The notes beneath the pieces were generated by a model that was given only the letters and a program-made list of their open reading frames with translations, was not told the origin of the DNA and did no database searches. 64,000 nt of DNA from Trichosporon coremiiforme (lineage: Eukaryota; Basidiomycota; Tremellomycetes; Trichosporonales; Trichosporonaceae), in NCBI GenBank assembly GCA_039545355.1, contig BCJJ01000004.1:62001-126000 (forward strand), given 5' to 3'. Positions 12,383 to 24,956 of this stretch are shown here, one piece after another. Position 1 is the stretch's first letter, and the number at the start of each line of letters is the position of its first letter. The translations under genes were made by a program, and so were the position numbers.

Positions 12383-15300
12383 TCACACGTCCTCCCTCGC
12401 GCCCAGCGGCGGGAAACGACAGTACTTGTCCGCAATCGACGTGACCTCGTAGTCGCCCGGCGTCGAGCTGCTGATCCAGTACTCGTTCTCCCAAATCTCC
12501 GAGATGGTCAGGGTCTCCTCGACCTTCTTCTTGCCGTTGTTGACCTCGAAGCGGACATAGGTGAACGTGAACGGCGGCGTGCCCTGGAACTTGACGCCGA
12601 AGATGGCCGGCTGGTCGCCCTCGTGCAGGTGCTGCGTGCCGTCCTGGATGCGCACGGACGGGAGGGGGTGGACAGTCTTGGTCAGCCCGTCAATGGTGCG
12701 CTTGCACTGCGCCTGGCCCCGGCGGTCCTTCAGTGCCACAGAGTGGATCTGGAACACGCCCGGTTTCTCGGCCTCGCGCGTGAAACGCGCAGACGTCGAG
12801 GTCACCTCGTACCGCCGTCCTTGCCACTCGTACTCAACCAGCCAGGGGGACTTGCCCTGCAGCTCAAAGTTGAGCGTTTGGCCGACACACACATCCTGGT
12901 CCTTCGAGAGCGGGACGACGCGCGCCGTCTCGACCACGTCGACGGGGGTCGCGATGCTGTCCGCTGACGCGGGCGCGTAGGGGCACCCGCTCGCGTCCGC
13001 CACCTCGAGAAGCACGACCTCGTACCGTCCCACAGCCGCTACTGTCTCGTCCAGCTCCACGTCCCACTCGCGACCCTGCACCTGCACCTTGTGCTCGACG
13101 AGCTCGGCGCTAGCGGGGCGGCGCACGCCGAGCGTGACGGTGAACGGCGGCTGGCCAGTGAGCTTGAGTTTGGCGTTCGTCTCGAGCTTGGTGTCGCGGC
13201 ACAAGTTGAGTGTGTTCTGGCGCGAGAATACGCCGCTCGGACGGCCGTGCACCGTGTGCTCGAGGCTGAAGTCGACCTTGGTGTCCTCGTAGTTCGAGTC
13301 GGTCAGCCTGACGAACTTGTACAGGTACGTTCCTGGCTTCTCGGACGCGAGGTGCAGCACACCCGTGTTCTGCGCGCTGTTCAGGACCGAGGTCTGACCG
13401 CCGCTGTTGTCGAAGTAACCCTTGTAGCTGATCGCGAAGGGCGAGGCGCCCTCGAACGAGATCGCGGCGCCCTCCTCCTGGCCCGAGCACACGCCAGACG
13501 TGCGGTACTTGCCGTTACCGGCCGACTTGATGAAGCTCGACTCAGCGAGCGACGCGATGGGCTTCGGCAGGAAGTCGATAGAGTACTTGGCGTCAAACTC
13601 GTCAATGTCTCCGGGACAGTGCGCGTCCTTGACCGACGTCAGGACGTAAAGACCCTTCTGCTTCAGCTGGAGCTGGCTATTCGACTCGCGCGTCTTAAAC
13701 GCGGGCTGAGGCTTGCCGTCGAGCGTGTACTCGAGCGTCCAGGGGCCGTTACCGGTGAAGCGGAGAGCGGCGCTGACCTGCGATCCCTCCTTGATCGTGA
13801 CACGCTCGCTGGCGGCGAAGCGGGCAGTCGGGGTGTGGCGGTCAATGTCGACATCGATCTGCTGCGACTGCAGGCGCTTGACGCATCCGTTCGAGTCCTC
13901 GACCGACACCAGCGTGATGACGAAACGGCCAGATGCGCCAGTGTAGGCGTGTAACTCCTTCGGCACGGGCACCGAAAGGACCTGCTTGCCGGACTTGATG
14001 GGGACGGTCGTGTTCATCGACTGGCCAGCCCAGTTGGTACGGTACTGCAGCTTGAGCGGGTCGTTGCCCTGGACGTCAAGCTCGACACCGACCTCGTCCG
14101 GCGAACAGTGGAACAGCTTGCGCTGCCTCGAGCCGGTGAGAATGACGCTCGCGGGCGGTCGCACGACCTGGTGGATGGCCGGGTAGTCGATGGGAATGTT
14201 GGTGTAGCGGGCGTCGTTCAGACCAGAGAACGTGTAGGTGTACTTGCCCTCACGCTCAGGCTTCAGGACGAGCTCGCCGCCGGCACCACGGAACACGTGC
14301 TGCTTCTTGATAGCGGGGCTGCCCTTCTTCTGCTCGGTGTAGAACACAGTGTACGGCGGTGTACCGGTGAACTCGAATGCGACCGCGGATCCGACGTCGT
14401 TGGAGCTGGAGTCAGTTAAAGCACCCCGCGTACAACTCACCATTCGTGCAGAGTCTTGACGCTGATGTCCGCGGTGGGAGGAGGGATCATGCGAACAGTG
14501 CAGGTCGACGGCTCGAGAACTCCGCCGGGGCACATGCCGCCGACCGACTGGAGCGTGAACTTGCCCGGCTCGTGAACGTCAATGTACGCGCGCTGGTCAG
14601 TGACCTCGAGGTTGCGAGCGGAGATACCACCAGCGGCGTTCGTGAACGTGTAATTGACGCTGAGTCCCTTAGACGTGCTGCCATGGAGTTCGACGGGGAG
14701 CTTGGCCGAGCCACCAACAAGGAGCTCGATGGGGCGGGGGCAGTTGAGAGAGACAGAGCGCTTCTGGAGAACGTTGAACGCCATCGTGGCGCCCGGTCCC
14801 GTCGGCGTGTGCGTGTTGCCGAGTCCATCGACGACCGTGGCGAGCGTGATCTCCTCAGTACCAATGAGGTCGTGGCGGAGTCGGAGCGGGACATTGTGCA
14901 TCTTGCTGACGCGGCTAAAGAGTTCGTCAGGCCGCTCGTCCTCGATGCCCTTGACCTCTCCGCCACTGACAACGCTGCCGTCGACGATGCGGTTGTAGGT
15001 GACGTGGAGTGGGGCAACACCACGGACCTGGAAGTTGACCAAGTCCTCGGAGCCGACGCAGCGCAGCTCGGCAGGCGCGTCCTTGACACCAGGGTACGTG
15101 ACGACCTTGCCCTTCTTGTTCTTCTCGATGAAGTCGCCGCCGGACGGGCACTCGTAGACGACAGCTTCCCTGTACGGGTTGACGTTGAAGCGGTCGCCGT
15201 GCTTGTCCACAACCTTCAGGAGAGTCACAATGCTGGGCTCCTTGACCTCCAGGAAACGGATAGTCTCAGTGTCCTTCAGTGTGATGGCCAGAGGAGCGAG

Positions 15301-16481
15301 CAGGCTGTCGGCAGCCTTGATGCTGGAGAGCTTGGCGGCGTCGAGCTGCTTGGAAGCCCGGACAAGGTCACGGATCGTCTCGGCCTCGTCCTCCTCGTCT
15401 CCCTCGTCGCGAGACAGGCTGAAGCCGCGGTGCGACTTGGCGACCTTCATGTGCGAAGCGTAGACAGAGTGCGTCTGGTTCTTGCCGTTCTCGCCATCTA
15501 CGAGAGACGATGTCCTGTACGCGACCTGGTCGGGGTCCGAGTTGTTGAACAGGACCGGGATGTACATCGGCTCCCTGCTGCCCTGGGGAATGCAGTACGT
15601 AAACGAGGACGGGTTGATCGTCGCGGTGCTATAGGGCAGCATGCGAATGTGGTGAATGCCTTGGATGTGCTCCGGAGCACCAACCGTGATCTTCTTGATG
15701 AAATGCCCAATCATGTAAAGCCATCCCCAGAAGAAGCCCTCCTCTCCGAGATGAACAGGTCCTGTTCGTCAGTTCACGTGAAGGCTGCTGCAAAACTCAC
15801 CAAACATGCGAACAGTGGGGATGAACGCTCGAGGGTCGGCGACAAACCAACAGAGGAGGTTCCACCCAGCAAGGAGCAGAACAAGCAGCAAGATGCCAAC
15901 AGGCTTCGAAGGCATCGGAGAGAACCCAGGTACCCGAAGAAGCGAGACGAGGCCGAGCAGCACGAACTCTGCGACACCCCAGAAGGTGGCGCTGACAGGA
16001 CCTCGAATGCGAGCGGCACTCGACAGCGTTGTCGGCAGATCGGAAGTGAAGTGAGGGGCCGCGGCATCCCAGAGCTTCATGATCTGTTTGTCAGCTATCG
16101 AGCGCATGTTGAAGAGCTCACCTCGATCAGAGCGATCGCCCAAATGATCAACCGCCGCTGCTCATCGCCCCCAAGCCACCGTTGCGGGATGATAGGCGCC
16201 TGCGGCCCTGTCTCTGGTGTCGACGGCTTGAAAATGGTGTCCTTCGTCTCGATAACAATCTTCTTCGGTCCGTCTGCGATCCACTCCTCCTTCTCTATCC
16301 GTCCGCTGGCGCCTTGGCTGGAGCCCAGCCGCTGGGACGAGTTCAGCGCTCCGCCTCGGCCGATCGGCGTTGCTGGTGATCCGATGAAGCTCATTCCTTG
16401 CTGGCTTCGTCCGATCTCGCGTTTCAATGGTGAATCTGATCGTAGGGGAGTTCCTCCCGATTGTCGTAGCCGGGAGGACAT
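12383..16481 (-). CDS. POM152: nuclear pore membrane protein POM152
   Basis: Four exons (16481-16122, 16083-15801, 15761-14441, 14405-12383) with introns of 35-39 nt give about 1328 aa, close to the 1337 aa of yeast Pom152. The N-terminal 100 residues face the pore. Hydrophobic segments follow in exon 2 (around AEFVLLGLVSLL and VGILLLVLLLAGW) and at the start of exon 3. The remainder is a long run of Ig-like beta repeats, each with a recurring F-x-G-x-x-P-[FY]-[TAS]-x-x-Y element (for example FTGTPPYTVFY, FTGNGPWTLEY, FEGASPFAISY, FQGTPPFTFTY) and a conserved Asp/Cys turn. Pom152 anchors the luminal ring of the nuclear pore complex. The start at 16481 was chosen because the residues after it look coding. 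An upstream tandem neighbour is TTI2. Confidence 0.93.
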
Positions 16482-16695
16482 TGGTGACGGGTGTGGATAC
16501 GTTGGAGGAACAACTTTCAAGTGACGTTTTGTTGATCGAACCTGCAGGCGGCGCGGGAGCAAAACCGCATCGTCCAAAGTGGAGGTCGGTGGCAATGATG
16601 TTATTGTTCAGAATCTGGGCTGCACGGGGGCGAACTAATGCATACAACTGTGGCTCTGGGATAATATGAGATGGGGATAGTACAACAGGGATGAT

Positions 16696-18279
16696 CTATG
16701 CTGATGCGGAAACCAATGGAGCGAACATTGTTTTGTTCAAATCGAGGAGGGTTTGGAACTCCGCTGTCCGCACCGAGGGACACTCGGTTGCGATCAGATC
16801 GCAGATGCCGCGGGCTAGCGTCTTAATATGCGCGACTTGCTCCATCTCAATGCCAGTCGAGTCGTCGACCATGTCTGCTCCGCCCTGCTCCGGCCACCTC
16901 TCGCACAACATCACCCACATCTTTGCGACCATGCTCAGGATCTGGCCGCGCCATCTGGTGATACGACCGGCTCCCTTCAGAGTCTGCGCGGTCGCGAACA
17001 GAGCGGACAGGTTGGCTTTCAAATGAGCCAGATTACTCGGCATAGGAGGGATTTCGAGGGGAGCGAGAAGAGACGGGATGGCAGCCTGCGGTTAGCTAGC
17101 GTAGAGAAGTTTATGAGCTCACCTTGAGCCACCTGGCGATTCCCGTACCAAGCACACCACACATTGTCTCCCAGTCCACCGCCGCCTGAATGAGCATCGC
17201 TTTGGCGTCTTCACCGCTGGCATACGACCACGCCGAGATGCACGCCTTGTCGATAATCTCGTTCAAGATGTCGGCTCGCTTCTCGCCCTTGAAGTCATCC
17301 AAGAGGTGACCGACAATGGTATTCAGAACGACGCCTGAGTCCTTGGCGTGGAGACTGAGGGTGTGCAGAAGCGACTTGAGCAGGAGGCTGTTCAGGTTCC
17401 TTCTCTTCAATTCCTCCTTGTCCATGTTCTTCAGCCATCCGCTGAGCACCCAGATACCCTTCAGCCGCCAGAACGGCTCCCAGTCGTCCATCATGGTCAA
17501 TGTCGGCGGGAGGATAAGGTTCAACTGCTTCTCCAACTGTATCGGAGGAAGGACGGAGCTCGACCAGTGCAGAAGATTGGCGCTACCCCAGCCGTCTTGC
17601 GACTTGTACGTCGACGACTCTTGCAGGTCGTCCATAGCCTCGGCACCCCCGAGGGGCTTCGCCACGGCCCTGTTGTTGGAGATGTATGGGTGTGGGGAGA
17701 ACAGAGGTCGCAGCACAGAATTGAGGATGTACTTTGACAGCTCCGTGGTGTCAATGCCGGAAGCAGACACGACGTCTGTTGTCAGTTGAAGGTTGAAATA
17801 GTGCAACTCACTGTCGACCATGTCGCAAATACCAGGAGACGTCCAGGCATCGTTCCCTCGAAGGCGAAGTAGTTGTGACAAGGTGGCAGCCTGCTCCTCG
17901 AACGACAGAGAGGTCCAATCAGGCATCTGAATGAGAGGGAAGAGCTCCGAGAGACACCTCTGCACCTGATCCTTGTACGACTCGAACACGATAGGAGCTG
18001 GAGTCAGTTGCCGATTCAACAAGTGCAAGACAACTCACCGGCCTGCTCGCTCATGAATGCTGGCAAAAGGTCTGCCGGAAGAACCATCTTCGAGGTCAGG
18101 TCCTGCAGCTTCTTTTGAAAGTCAGAGACGGGGGCGGGTGGTGCCGCGGTCGCAGCCGGAGGAGGTGGAGGGGCTTTGGGTTTCCGGGGCTTATCATCCT
18201 CCTCGTCTGTGATCTCCTCGATCTTGATGGGAGACGGCGACCTCGGCTTGTCGTCTTCGATCTCCTCGATGAGCGCCAT
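16696..18279 (-). CDS. TTI2: TELO2-interacting protein 2 homologue (TTT complex)
   Basis: Exons 18279-18039, 17997-17123 and 17085-16696 give about 501 aa, near the 508 aa of human TTI2. The first 60 residues are acidic and Pro-rich; the rest is helical, HEAT-like. The central stretch with LILPPTLTMMDDWEP and RLKGIWVLSGWL matches the Tti2 family pattern (pillar strand, then a DD-W turn and a K-G helix). Tti2 works with Tel2 and Tti1 as the TTT co-chaperone that matures PIKK kinases (TOR, ATM, ATR, DNA-PK type). A further 36-nt stretch, 17811-17776, has GTGAGT and CAACAG ends and no stop, so it may be an in-frame intron; removing it would give 489 aa. The gene diverges from COG1 across 183 bp. 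Assignment rests on remembered family features. Confidence 0.72.
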
Positions 18280-18462
18280 GGTTGTGGGGTTCGATAAGAA
18301 TGTTGACGAACCTCAAGATCCGACCTCGGTGATCTGCGGTCCAGCAACCTAGCGTCATTCTCCCACGGTGGCCACATTCCAGGCACGCCGCTCGCCTGGC
18401 AGACACGTCCATGAGGCAACTTCAGTCGTGAGCCAGCCGGTCACAACAGTAATCACGTCACC
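18280..18462. promoter_or_regulatory. divergent promoter TTI2 / COG1
   Basis: The 183 bp between the two ATGs must hold the start regions of both genes. No TATA box or clear operator is seen. It is short enough that the two genes probably share promoter elements. Confidence 0.5.
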
Positions 18463-21377
18463 ATGTCGGCAAGGACGACGCCGAGGCGTCCGAGCGCGTC
18501 TCCGATGTCGCCGAACTCCCAGAGCTCGGGAAGCGGGTGGAGTCCCGTCCCTTCCCGCCGGGGAACACGATCGCGGACATCCCAGACTCTTGGAGGCTCA
18601 GCTCCCTCCTACGTCCGCCGCCCGAGCACACTGAGCGCCGTTCACCCACCCTCCTCAGTCTCGACTGCGTCAAGCGCACGAAGAAAGTACGAGCCGGCGA
18701 ACGATCGCGACTGGGCAGGCATGGAGCCGGACGAGGTCTTCCGGCGGCTCCCGGTCAACGAGGTCAAGCGGGTCGAGGCCAAGATGCGGACGGATGCGCT
18801 GAACAAGCAATCTGAGCTGCGAAGCATGGTCGGGTGAGCTATGAGATTCAGGTAACTGAGCTGACATCACAGAACCCGATACCGTGACCTCTTGACGAGC
18901 GCGTCGCAAATCACAGCGCTGCACGAGTCGTCGCTCCGGTTGAGCTCGAGTCTGCGGACAGTTGCTGGCGCCTGCGCGAACCCGACAGAGCTGGCGAGCG
19001 GGGAGATGATCCCCGACCAGTCTTCGGAAGGAGAGGACGTCGCGACGATGCTGCCGGTTGCAGCGCACATGAAGCTCCTAATCGACACACCAGAAGCACT
19101 CTACGCCTACCTTTCTCACCACGACTATCTCTCGGCTGCGTTCCTCTGGCTCGTTGCCCGCGTTGCCAAGGACAGCCTGGCTGACATGCCGGAGAGTGCC
19201 AATCGAGTGAGTATACGCAAGCTGAGGTTGTCTGTCAGAGCTAACCTCAGGCATACCTGCCGTTGATGGAGAAGCAGTGGGCGACGCTGCTCCCGTTCCG
19301 GCAGCAGATCGTGCAGCGAGCAACGGCCGCGCTCCGATCACGGCACAAGCTCGACGCGAAAGCTGGGTCCGACACGCTACTCGCGATTATTCTGCTGGAC
19401 GAGACGCCGGTATCAGAGGCGCTCGATCTGCTACTGTCTCAGCGGTTACGAGCTGTCCGCGAGATTCTGCACGCGCCATCGACTTCGAAGCGGCAACGGC
19501 GAATGTCGCGAGTTGACTCGAAGCACCAGGGCGAGGACACGACGAAGGCGATCTCGGAGGCGGTGCACGTCCTGTTGGATGCAGTGACGCTGGCCAAGTC
19601 GATCTTCGAAAAACGCTTCAGCGCAGGCGAGAGCATCCTCGTCGAGTCGATCCGTCTGATCCAGGTCGGTGAAGAGCTGCCCATCGTGCAGACGCAACCA
19701 GTCGCCGCTCTGGGACACCACCGCCGGGCCTCTCGTCTCGCGTCCATCTCCCTCCCACTCCCACCTCGGGTAGCCGTCGGCAACGGCGCGACGCCTCCCG
19801 TCTCAGCCGTGCGCGTCATTCAGTCCCTCCCCTCCTCTCAGATCCTCCTCCGCTACCTCCCAGCGTCAGTCACGGGCTTCACGCCGACAATCCCGCCAGC
19901 CGCCGCGCCGCAGCTGAAGGAGAAGCTTGGGCCGTGGCAGTCTTCCGCCGTCGATGTGCTCCGGCAAACAGTACCCGCTTGGGTCCAGCAGCTCTCGGCC
20001 GTGTCGGACGTGTGGTCTGTGCGCAAGTCTCTCCGCGAGATCCTCAGCGACGACGAGGTGTTCGAGTCGCAGATCGCGGCAGCGCTCGAGTCTGAATGGG
20101 CCTCGCGCGTACAGGAGATCTGGACGACCAAACTTGACACGATCGTGACGTCGCTATCCTCGAACCTCACCACTGCCGCGAGCCAAGTGCGCAGCGGGCA
20201 GGACTCGGGACTCGACAACCACTGCGAGGCATTCATGTTCTCCGACATCCACTTCCCGGCCGTCTCTGCAGGAACAGGGGGCACGGGCACGGAACACTTC
20301 CTGTCTTCGCTGAAGAAGCGGACGCTGTTCCGCACGCCCCTGCTGGACGATATCACGGCTCTGCTCGAGGACGCGGCGCAGGACATCAAGCTCGACCTCG
20401 CTGGCCTGCCCTCGAGTCTGTACAAGGACTACAGGGAAAAGCTGAAGAGTGCGCTTCACGCGCTCGTCAAGGTGCTCGACGACGTGCTCGCCGACGCGGG
20501 CGGACACCGCGACGCAACGGGTAGCGTCGAGGCTGAGCTCTTCGTGGGCCGCATAGCGCTGTATCTCGTGCACGCTTCGCCGTTCCTCGTTGACCTCGTG
20601 GGAGGCACCGAAGTTGATCTGAGTGAGTCCCGCATGCCCTGCGGCTTTAAACAGCCCGAGGTGAAGCTGACAACAGGCGGCATCAAGTCTGCGCTGATGG
20701 AGACGCACACCTCGTCCCTGGTCCAGTGGCAGGGGAAGAGCGTCTCGCGGGCTCTGGCACAGCTGAAGCCCCTCCTGAAGTTACGTCCTGTGTCTTCCGA
20801 GCTGCCGAGTCGCGTCTCGGACCCAGCGACCAAGGCCCTGGTGCAGCTCAGCAGCGACGTGAAGCGTCTCGGGATCCCGCCCGGCGTTGGGTTGCCTGTC
20901 GTCGAAAACCTCCTGCGCTCTTTCGTAGAGAAGACGCGGAGTCTCGACTGGTCCTCCCTCGCTGACGAGAGGGCAGCAGCGCAGGCGGCGTTCGATTTCG
21001 CGTTCCTGCTCCGCCTCAGCGGGACGTCCCCTTCTGAGCTGACCTCGGACGCGACAGTCAGCTCCCTTCTGGACCGTGTAAGTCTCCTTCGCTCAGCTAG
21101 GCAAGTTGTGATCTTGAAACTGACACCCCAGGACCCCACCGAACTCCGGGAAAAACTCGAGAGCTCAGTCGAGGAACATCTCCGCCGGACGCAACTCACC
21201 CTCGCGCCGCTCACGCGGCATCTCCCCGCCATCGCACCGCAGACGCGGGAACGCAATGCCGCCCTGCTCAGGCTCGGCGCGCCGCAACTCGGCCGCGCGA
21301 CTGGGACAGAGTTCAAGTCGCCCATCGCGGTCGCGAAGCCGGGGAAGCGCTTCGGCCTGCTCTCTATTGTGGCCTAA
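18463..21377 (+). CDS. COG1: conserved oligomeric Golgi complex subunit 1
   Basis: Exons 18463-18833, 18873-19206, 19251-21077 and 21132-21377 give about 925 aa. The N-terminal 80 residues are Ser/Pro-rich and disordered. Then comes the Vps51/COG N-terminal signature: PDEVFRRLPVNEVKRVEAKM, a helix ending ELRSMVGTRYRDLL, and SASQITALHESSLRL. The remainder is helical with poor conservation, as expected for COG1. Cog1 belongs to lobe A of the COG tethering complex, which handles retrograde vesicle traffic within the Golgi. The last intron (21078-21131, 54 nt) has GTAAGT and CCCAG ends but no stop and a length divisible by three, so the retained reading frame would add 18 residues. The gene converges with CGI121, whose stop is 122 bp away. 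Confidence 0.88.
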
Positions 21378-21499
21378 GCGAGCCGTCAGCCTCCCGGGGA
21401 AGAGCGCAGTGGGGCTGGAGAGAGACTTCAGCTCGCAGCAATGTAGAATCAGTAGACATCAGTAAGCGATAGAGCCCGGGCACAAGAGTAATGATGCAT

Positions 21500-22348
21500 C
21501 TACGTGCTCGGCTTAACAGCCACAGTGCCAACGACCGCGGCGCGCTTGCGCTGCAGCTTCTCCGCCTCGCCCAAAGCCTTGATGGCCTGGTTAAGTTCGG
21601 CCAGTTTGTACAGCTTGTCGACCTTCTTCCAGTCCGCATTCGCCTCGAGCGTGTCCAGAGACGTGAGCTGGCCCTGGACAATCTCCGCAATGCTGTTGTA
21701 CAGCTCTTTCTCAGAGGACGCAGACTCGGGCGCTATCCGCACGACGAGGAGGCGCTTCGTCTTGTCAGAAACAGAGTAGGCGCGCAGCGCGTCGGAAATG
21801 TTGTTGTTCGTATTGAGTGCTAGGAGGATTTCGGAGTGGATGTTGTGCGTTTTCGTCTTCAGGGCTGGGGATTCGGGCAGCTCTGAGGGTGGTGTCGGCG
21901 TAGTCGAAGCGGAGGCAGGGGTGGAAGAAGAAGGGGTAGTGGAAGGGGCGAGTTGAGGGAGGGAAGTAAGGAGGGCGGTCTGGATAGCCGTGAGGAGGTG
22001 CAGTCTCGAGACAATCTGGGCGTCAGCTGATCCACCGATTCTTCAGCTTTCTCCTCTCCTCCTCCCTACCCCAATTCTCCCCCTCATTCGTCGCTCCTTT
22101 CGCCTGGCTATAGCGAAAGGGAGGAGAAGAAAGAGTAGCCTCATGAAGAGAGGAACTACACTCACGACGTCACCTTCGACAAACGCAAAGTCCATCCGCC
22201 GCCTGGCCGCGTCTCCTTTCGGCCCCTCCATCAATGCACTCCGGACGAGTTCCTTCTTGATCTCCGCGCTGTTCGTCACATTATCAAAGTACGCAATCGA
22301 GATACGGCGGTAGGCTGGCGGGAGCTGCTGCAGAGTGTACGTCTCCAT
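21500..22348 (-). CDS. CGI121: EKC/KEOPS complex subunit CGI121
   Basis: Exons 22348-22166 and 22015-21500 are joined across a 150-nt intron, giving about 232 aa. The protein starts METYTLQQLPPAYRR, reaches FAFVEGDVIVSRLHLLTA across the splice, and carries the family signature EILLALNTNNNISDALRAY followed by SDKTKRLLVVRI. These are the conserved parts of the Cgi121/TPRKB family. In KEOPS, Cgi121 binds Bud32 and the 3' tail of tRNA during synthesis of t6A at position 37; yeast links the complex to telomere upkeep too. The protein is longer than yeast Cgi121 (181 aa) because of a Ser/Thr/Pro-rich insertion of about 35 residues after the LTSLPQ helix. An in-frame upstream extension exists, but the ATG at 22348 starts exactly where the family begins. 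Confidence 0.92.
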
Positions 22349-22763
22349 GTCGCTCAATGTGCACTTGGGTCGTTTACCGGTGAAGGAGAGGGGTAGTCGG
22401 TGGGCCGTCGTTCGGGGATCAATTCGAGTACAGGCGAGTTCAGTCGAGAAGAGATATAGGTTGTCTATTAATCTAGAAGGAAAGGAAAAGCTCGTTGTTG
22501 TTGCTGACTGCACGCTTGGACTTCGAGACTCAAATTCCTGGTCCATGACGCCGAGAGTGGAGGTCAACTTTCGATACTTCCGCTATTCCTGATTAGTCAC
22601 CGATTAGCTTACTCAAACCTCATGTCTAATCAGATTACATGCATGCTCTGGTCTTATCGTACAGCATCCTCCTGTCCTCCTGTCCTCCAGCCCCAGCTCT
22701 ATGGTGCATTCCCCGCTCTTCTCAGGACAGAGGTGTGCGCCTACCTCGCTTCGCTCGGCCAGC
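22349..22763. other. intergenic region CGI121 / RFC
   Basis: This 415-bp gap between two - strand genes contains the CGI121 promoter and leader and the 3' end of the RFC transcript. No conserved motif or additional gene was identified. Confidence 0.6.
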
Positions 22764-24190
22764 TCACGCCTTATCCATCGCCTCCTTAATCCTCAAACAG
22801 CACTCGAGCAACTGCAACTCCTCGTCTCCGCCCTCACACAGCGCCTTGTCGCACTCGGCAATAGCCAGGGCCGCATTCGACTTTGCTATAGTCGGAACAG
22901 CAGCGAGGGGGATGAGGGCATCGTGCACCTGTTCGAGGACCTGGCCCGTCGACCATCCCTCGCGCCCGACGGAACGGACGGCCTTGCGCACGCCCTCGAA
23001 ACCGGAGGCGAGGGTGGGGTTCAGGCCGGAGCCGGGCTCAATGCCCATTGAACGGAGGAGGTTGTCGATCACGCTGGAGGGGACAACGCCCGAGATCTCG
23101 TGCACTGCTGTCAGCTTCGCAACACCAACGGCAGCCGGGAAAGGGAACGCAGCGCTGGCGCGCTGCTCGAACTTACCGCTCATCGCCGTGATTGGCGTCG
23201 GGGGGTCGGAGGCCTGGTGCAGCCTCTGTGCTGTTTGGAGGTACGTGATGGCCTTGCGGAGGTCGCCGCCTGCGAGCTGGAGGATGAGCTCCAGCACCCC
23301 CGGGTCGGCCTGCACGCCCTCGTTCTCTGCAATCATCTCGATACGCGCCTGCGAGGAAGACTGCTCCAGCGGGCGGAAACGGAATTTGGAGCAGCGCGAG
23401 GCGACGGGTTCAATGATCCTGTGCGTTAGTGGATGTCTCTTGCGCTTTCCCATCCTTCGACCATTCACACGATCTGTGATGCCTTGTAGGATATAGGGAA
23501 GGAAGGAAGGTGGGACAGGGCATGCTTACCTCGTAACATAGTTGCACACGAGACAGAACCGCGTGATCCTCGAGTACGTCTCCATGATACGCCTAAGAGC
23601 GGACTGGGCGTCCTGCGTCATCGAGTCGGCCTCATCGAGGATGATGAGCTTGTAGGGAGGACAGGGGTACTCCTTCCCATCGCTCGCGACGCCGGGGTTG
23701 TGGCGGGGCGTCTCACGCGCAAACGTCTTGATCTTCTCGCGGACGACCGAGATACCGCGCTCATCGGAGGCGTTCAGCTCGAGCACGCGGGACTTGAACA
23801 GGTCCGGACCAAAGAGCTGCCGCGCGAGCGCAAGGATCGTGGACGTCTTGCCCGTTCCCGGGGGACCGTAGAAGAGCATGTGCGGGAGCTGGGGTTAGCG
23901 ATCTATCACGCGACGACGCAGCAATGTTGGTGAAGGGAGGTGGTAAGAAGGGGGAAGGGAGAGAGATACTAACATTCGTGCTCATCAGAGCCTTCCTCAG
24001 CACAGCGACAGTGTTGTCCTGGCTCGACACATCGTCGATCGTCTTCGGGCGGCTGGAAGTTAGCTGGCACCATTCCCGTGGCAGCAAGTCATTATGCGCA
24101 GCTCCAGACGTTTACTCACTACTTCTCAACCCAAGGCTGGAGCTTGGGGTCGACCGCCTGCGTCTGTTTCTGCGTCAGAGTCGCCGCCAT
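22764..24190 (-). CDS. RFC2: replication factor C small subunit (yeast Rfc2 / human RFC4 type)
   Basis: Five exons (24190-24120, 24052-23974, 23888-23530, 23418-23177, 23107-22764) give about 364 aa; yeast Rfc2 has 353. It is an AAA+ clamp-loader ATPase. Visible motifs are [14 protein letters not shown] at the N-terminus, Walker A GPPGTGKT near residue 57, the RFC signature [12 protein letters not shown], Walker B ILDEADSM, sensor 1 around [14 protein letters not shown] and the SRC arginine-finger motif ASRCSKFRF. With the other Rfc subunits it opens and loads PCNA on primer ends in the nucleus. The spacing around SRC and the C-terminal collar best fit the Rfc2/human RFC4 branch rather than Rfc3, Rfc4 or Rfc5. 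The fourth intron (23176-23108, 69 nt) has canonical ends and is free of stops in frame. Confidence 0.93.
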
Positions 24191-24956
24191 ACTGTTTGTT
24201 GTTGGTGCGAGTGGAGGTGTTGAGCAGCGAGCAGCCAAAACGCGCCGAAGCTGAGCGTCATGACGGCCTGACGGTGGACGCGTCAAGTCGCGTGGACCTG
24301 ACTTTCGGATTTGCTTCCGCCCACCTATCTTCCTTGACCTCCACCACAGATCTCCTCCTCCACTCTGTCTGTTCCGAGTCCAGACGATCCACTCAGGCAC
24401 CGCCGTCCTTCCTCAGTCTCGGTTGGATCGCGGATCGGACGCCTGTTCGGTTCAGCGCATGGTGGCACTCAGCTGCCACCTCGCACCTGCGTGGCTCCGT
24501 TCAGCACGCAATTTCTCCAATATAAGCGAGAATATCGTCGAAGCGGCATGCGAGGCAGTCCGGAAAGGCTCGGGTAGCACAAACAAGTGGCATAAATAGA
24601 GGCAAACAGGAGTCTACAACGGTACAACGTCGGATGGCATTGGGCTGGGTGGGCTGGGTGGCTGGCAAGGCGCGCGGGGCTGGGGCGTAAAGAGTAAGAG
24701 CGAAAGGCAAATATGGATTCAGATAGGCGAAGAGATACCGGCTGCAGTGTGGCTGGGCTGGAGACCGGAGATGGTGTGGTGTCCAGCGAGGCAAAGTTTA
24801 AGGGGCAAGCTGTATTAAATCCGTGAGGCGGGATGTGGATATGAATGTCCTTGATGTCTCTGGGCCGGGGAACGGACTCGACAACGCTCGTCTGTATGGT
24901 TGAGGAGTGGATTCCGGGCCTTGTTTTGGGGAGAGAATGACATTGCTTCGGCGACT
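24191..24956. other. intergenic region RFC / HMG-box gene
   Basis: This contains the RFC promoter and the 3' untranslated region of the HMG-box gene. At 24641-24673 a local GGGCTGGGT-type tandem repeat is present on the + strand (C-rich in the HMG transcript). No gene could be supported. Confidence 0.6.

Noticed and set aside
13091..13954. 287-codon open frame on the + strand
   Set aside because: It is antisense to the Ig-like repeats of POM152 and has no independent support.
14377..16524. 715-codon open frame on the + strand
   Set aside because: It lies antisense to POM152 exons and introns. The POM152 reading has family motifs and clean splice sites, while this frame is Arg/Glu/Asp/Val-rich shadow sequence caused by GC-biased third positions.
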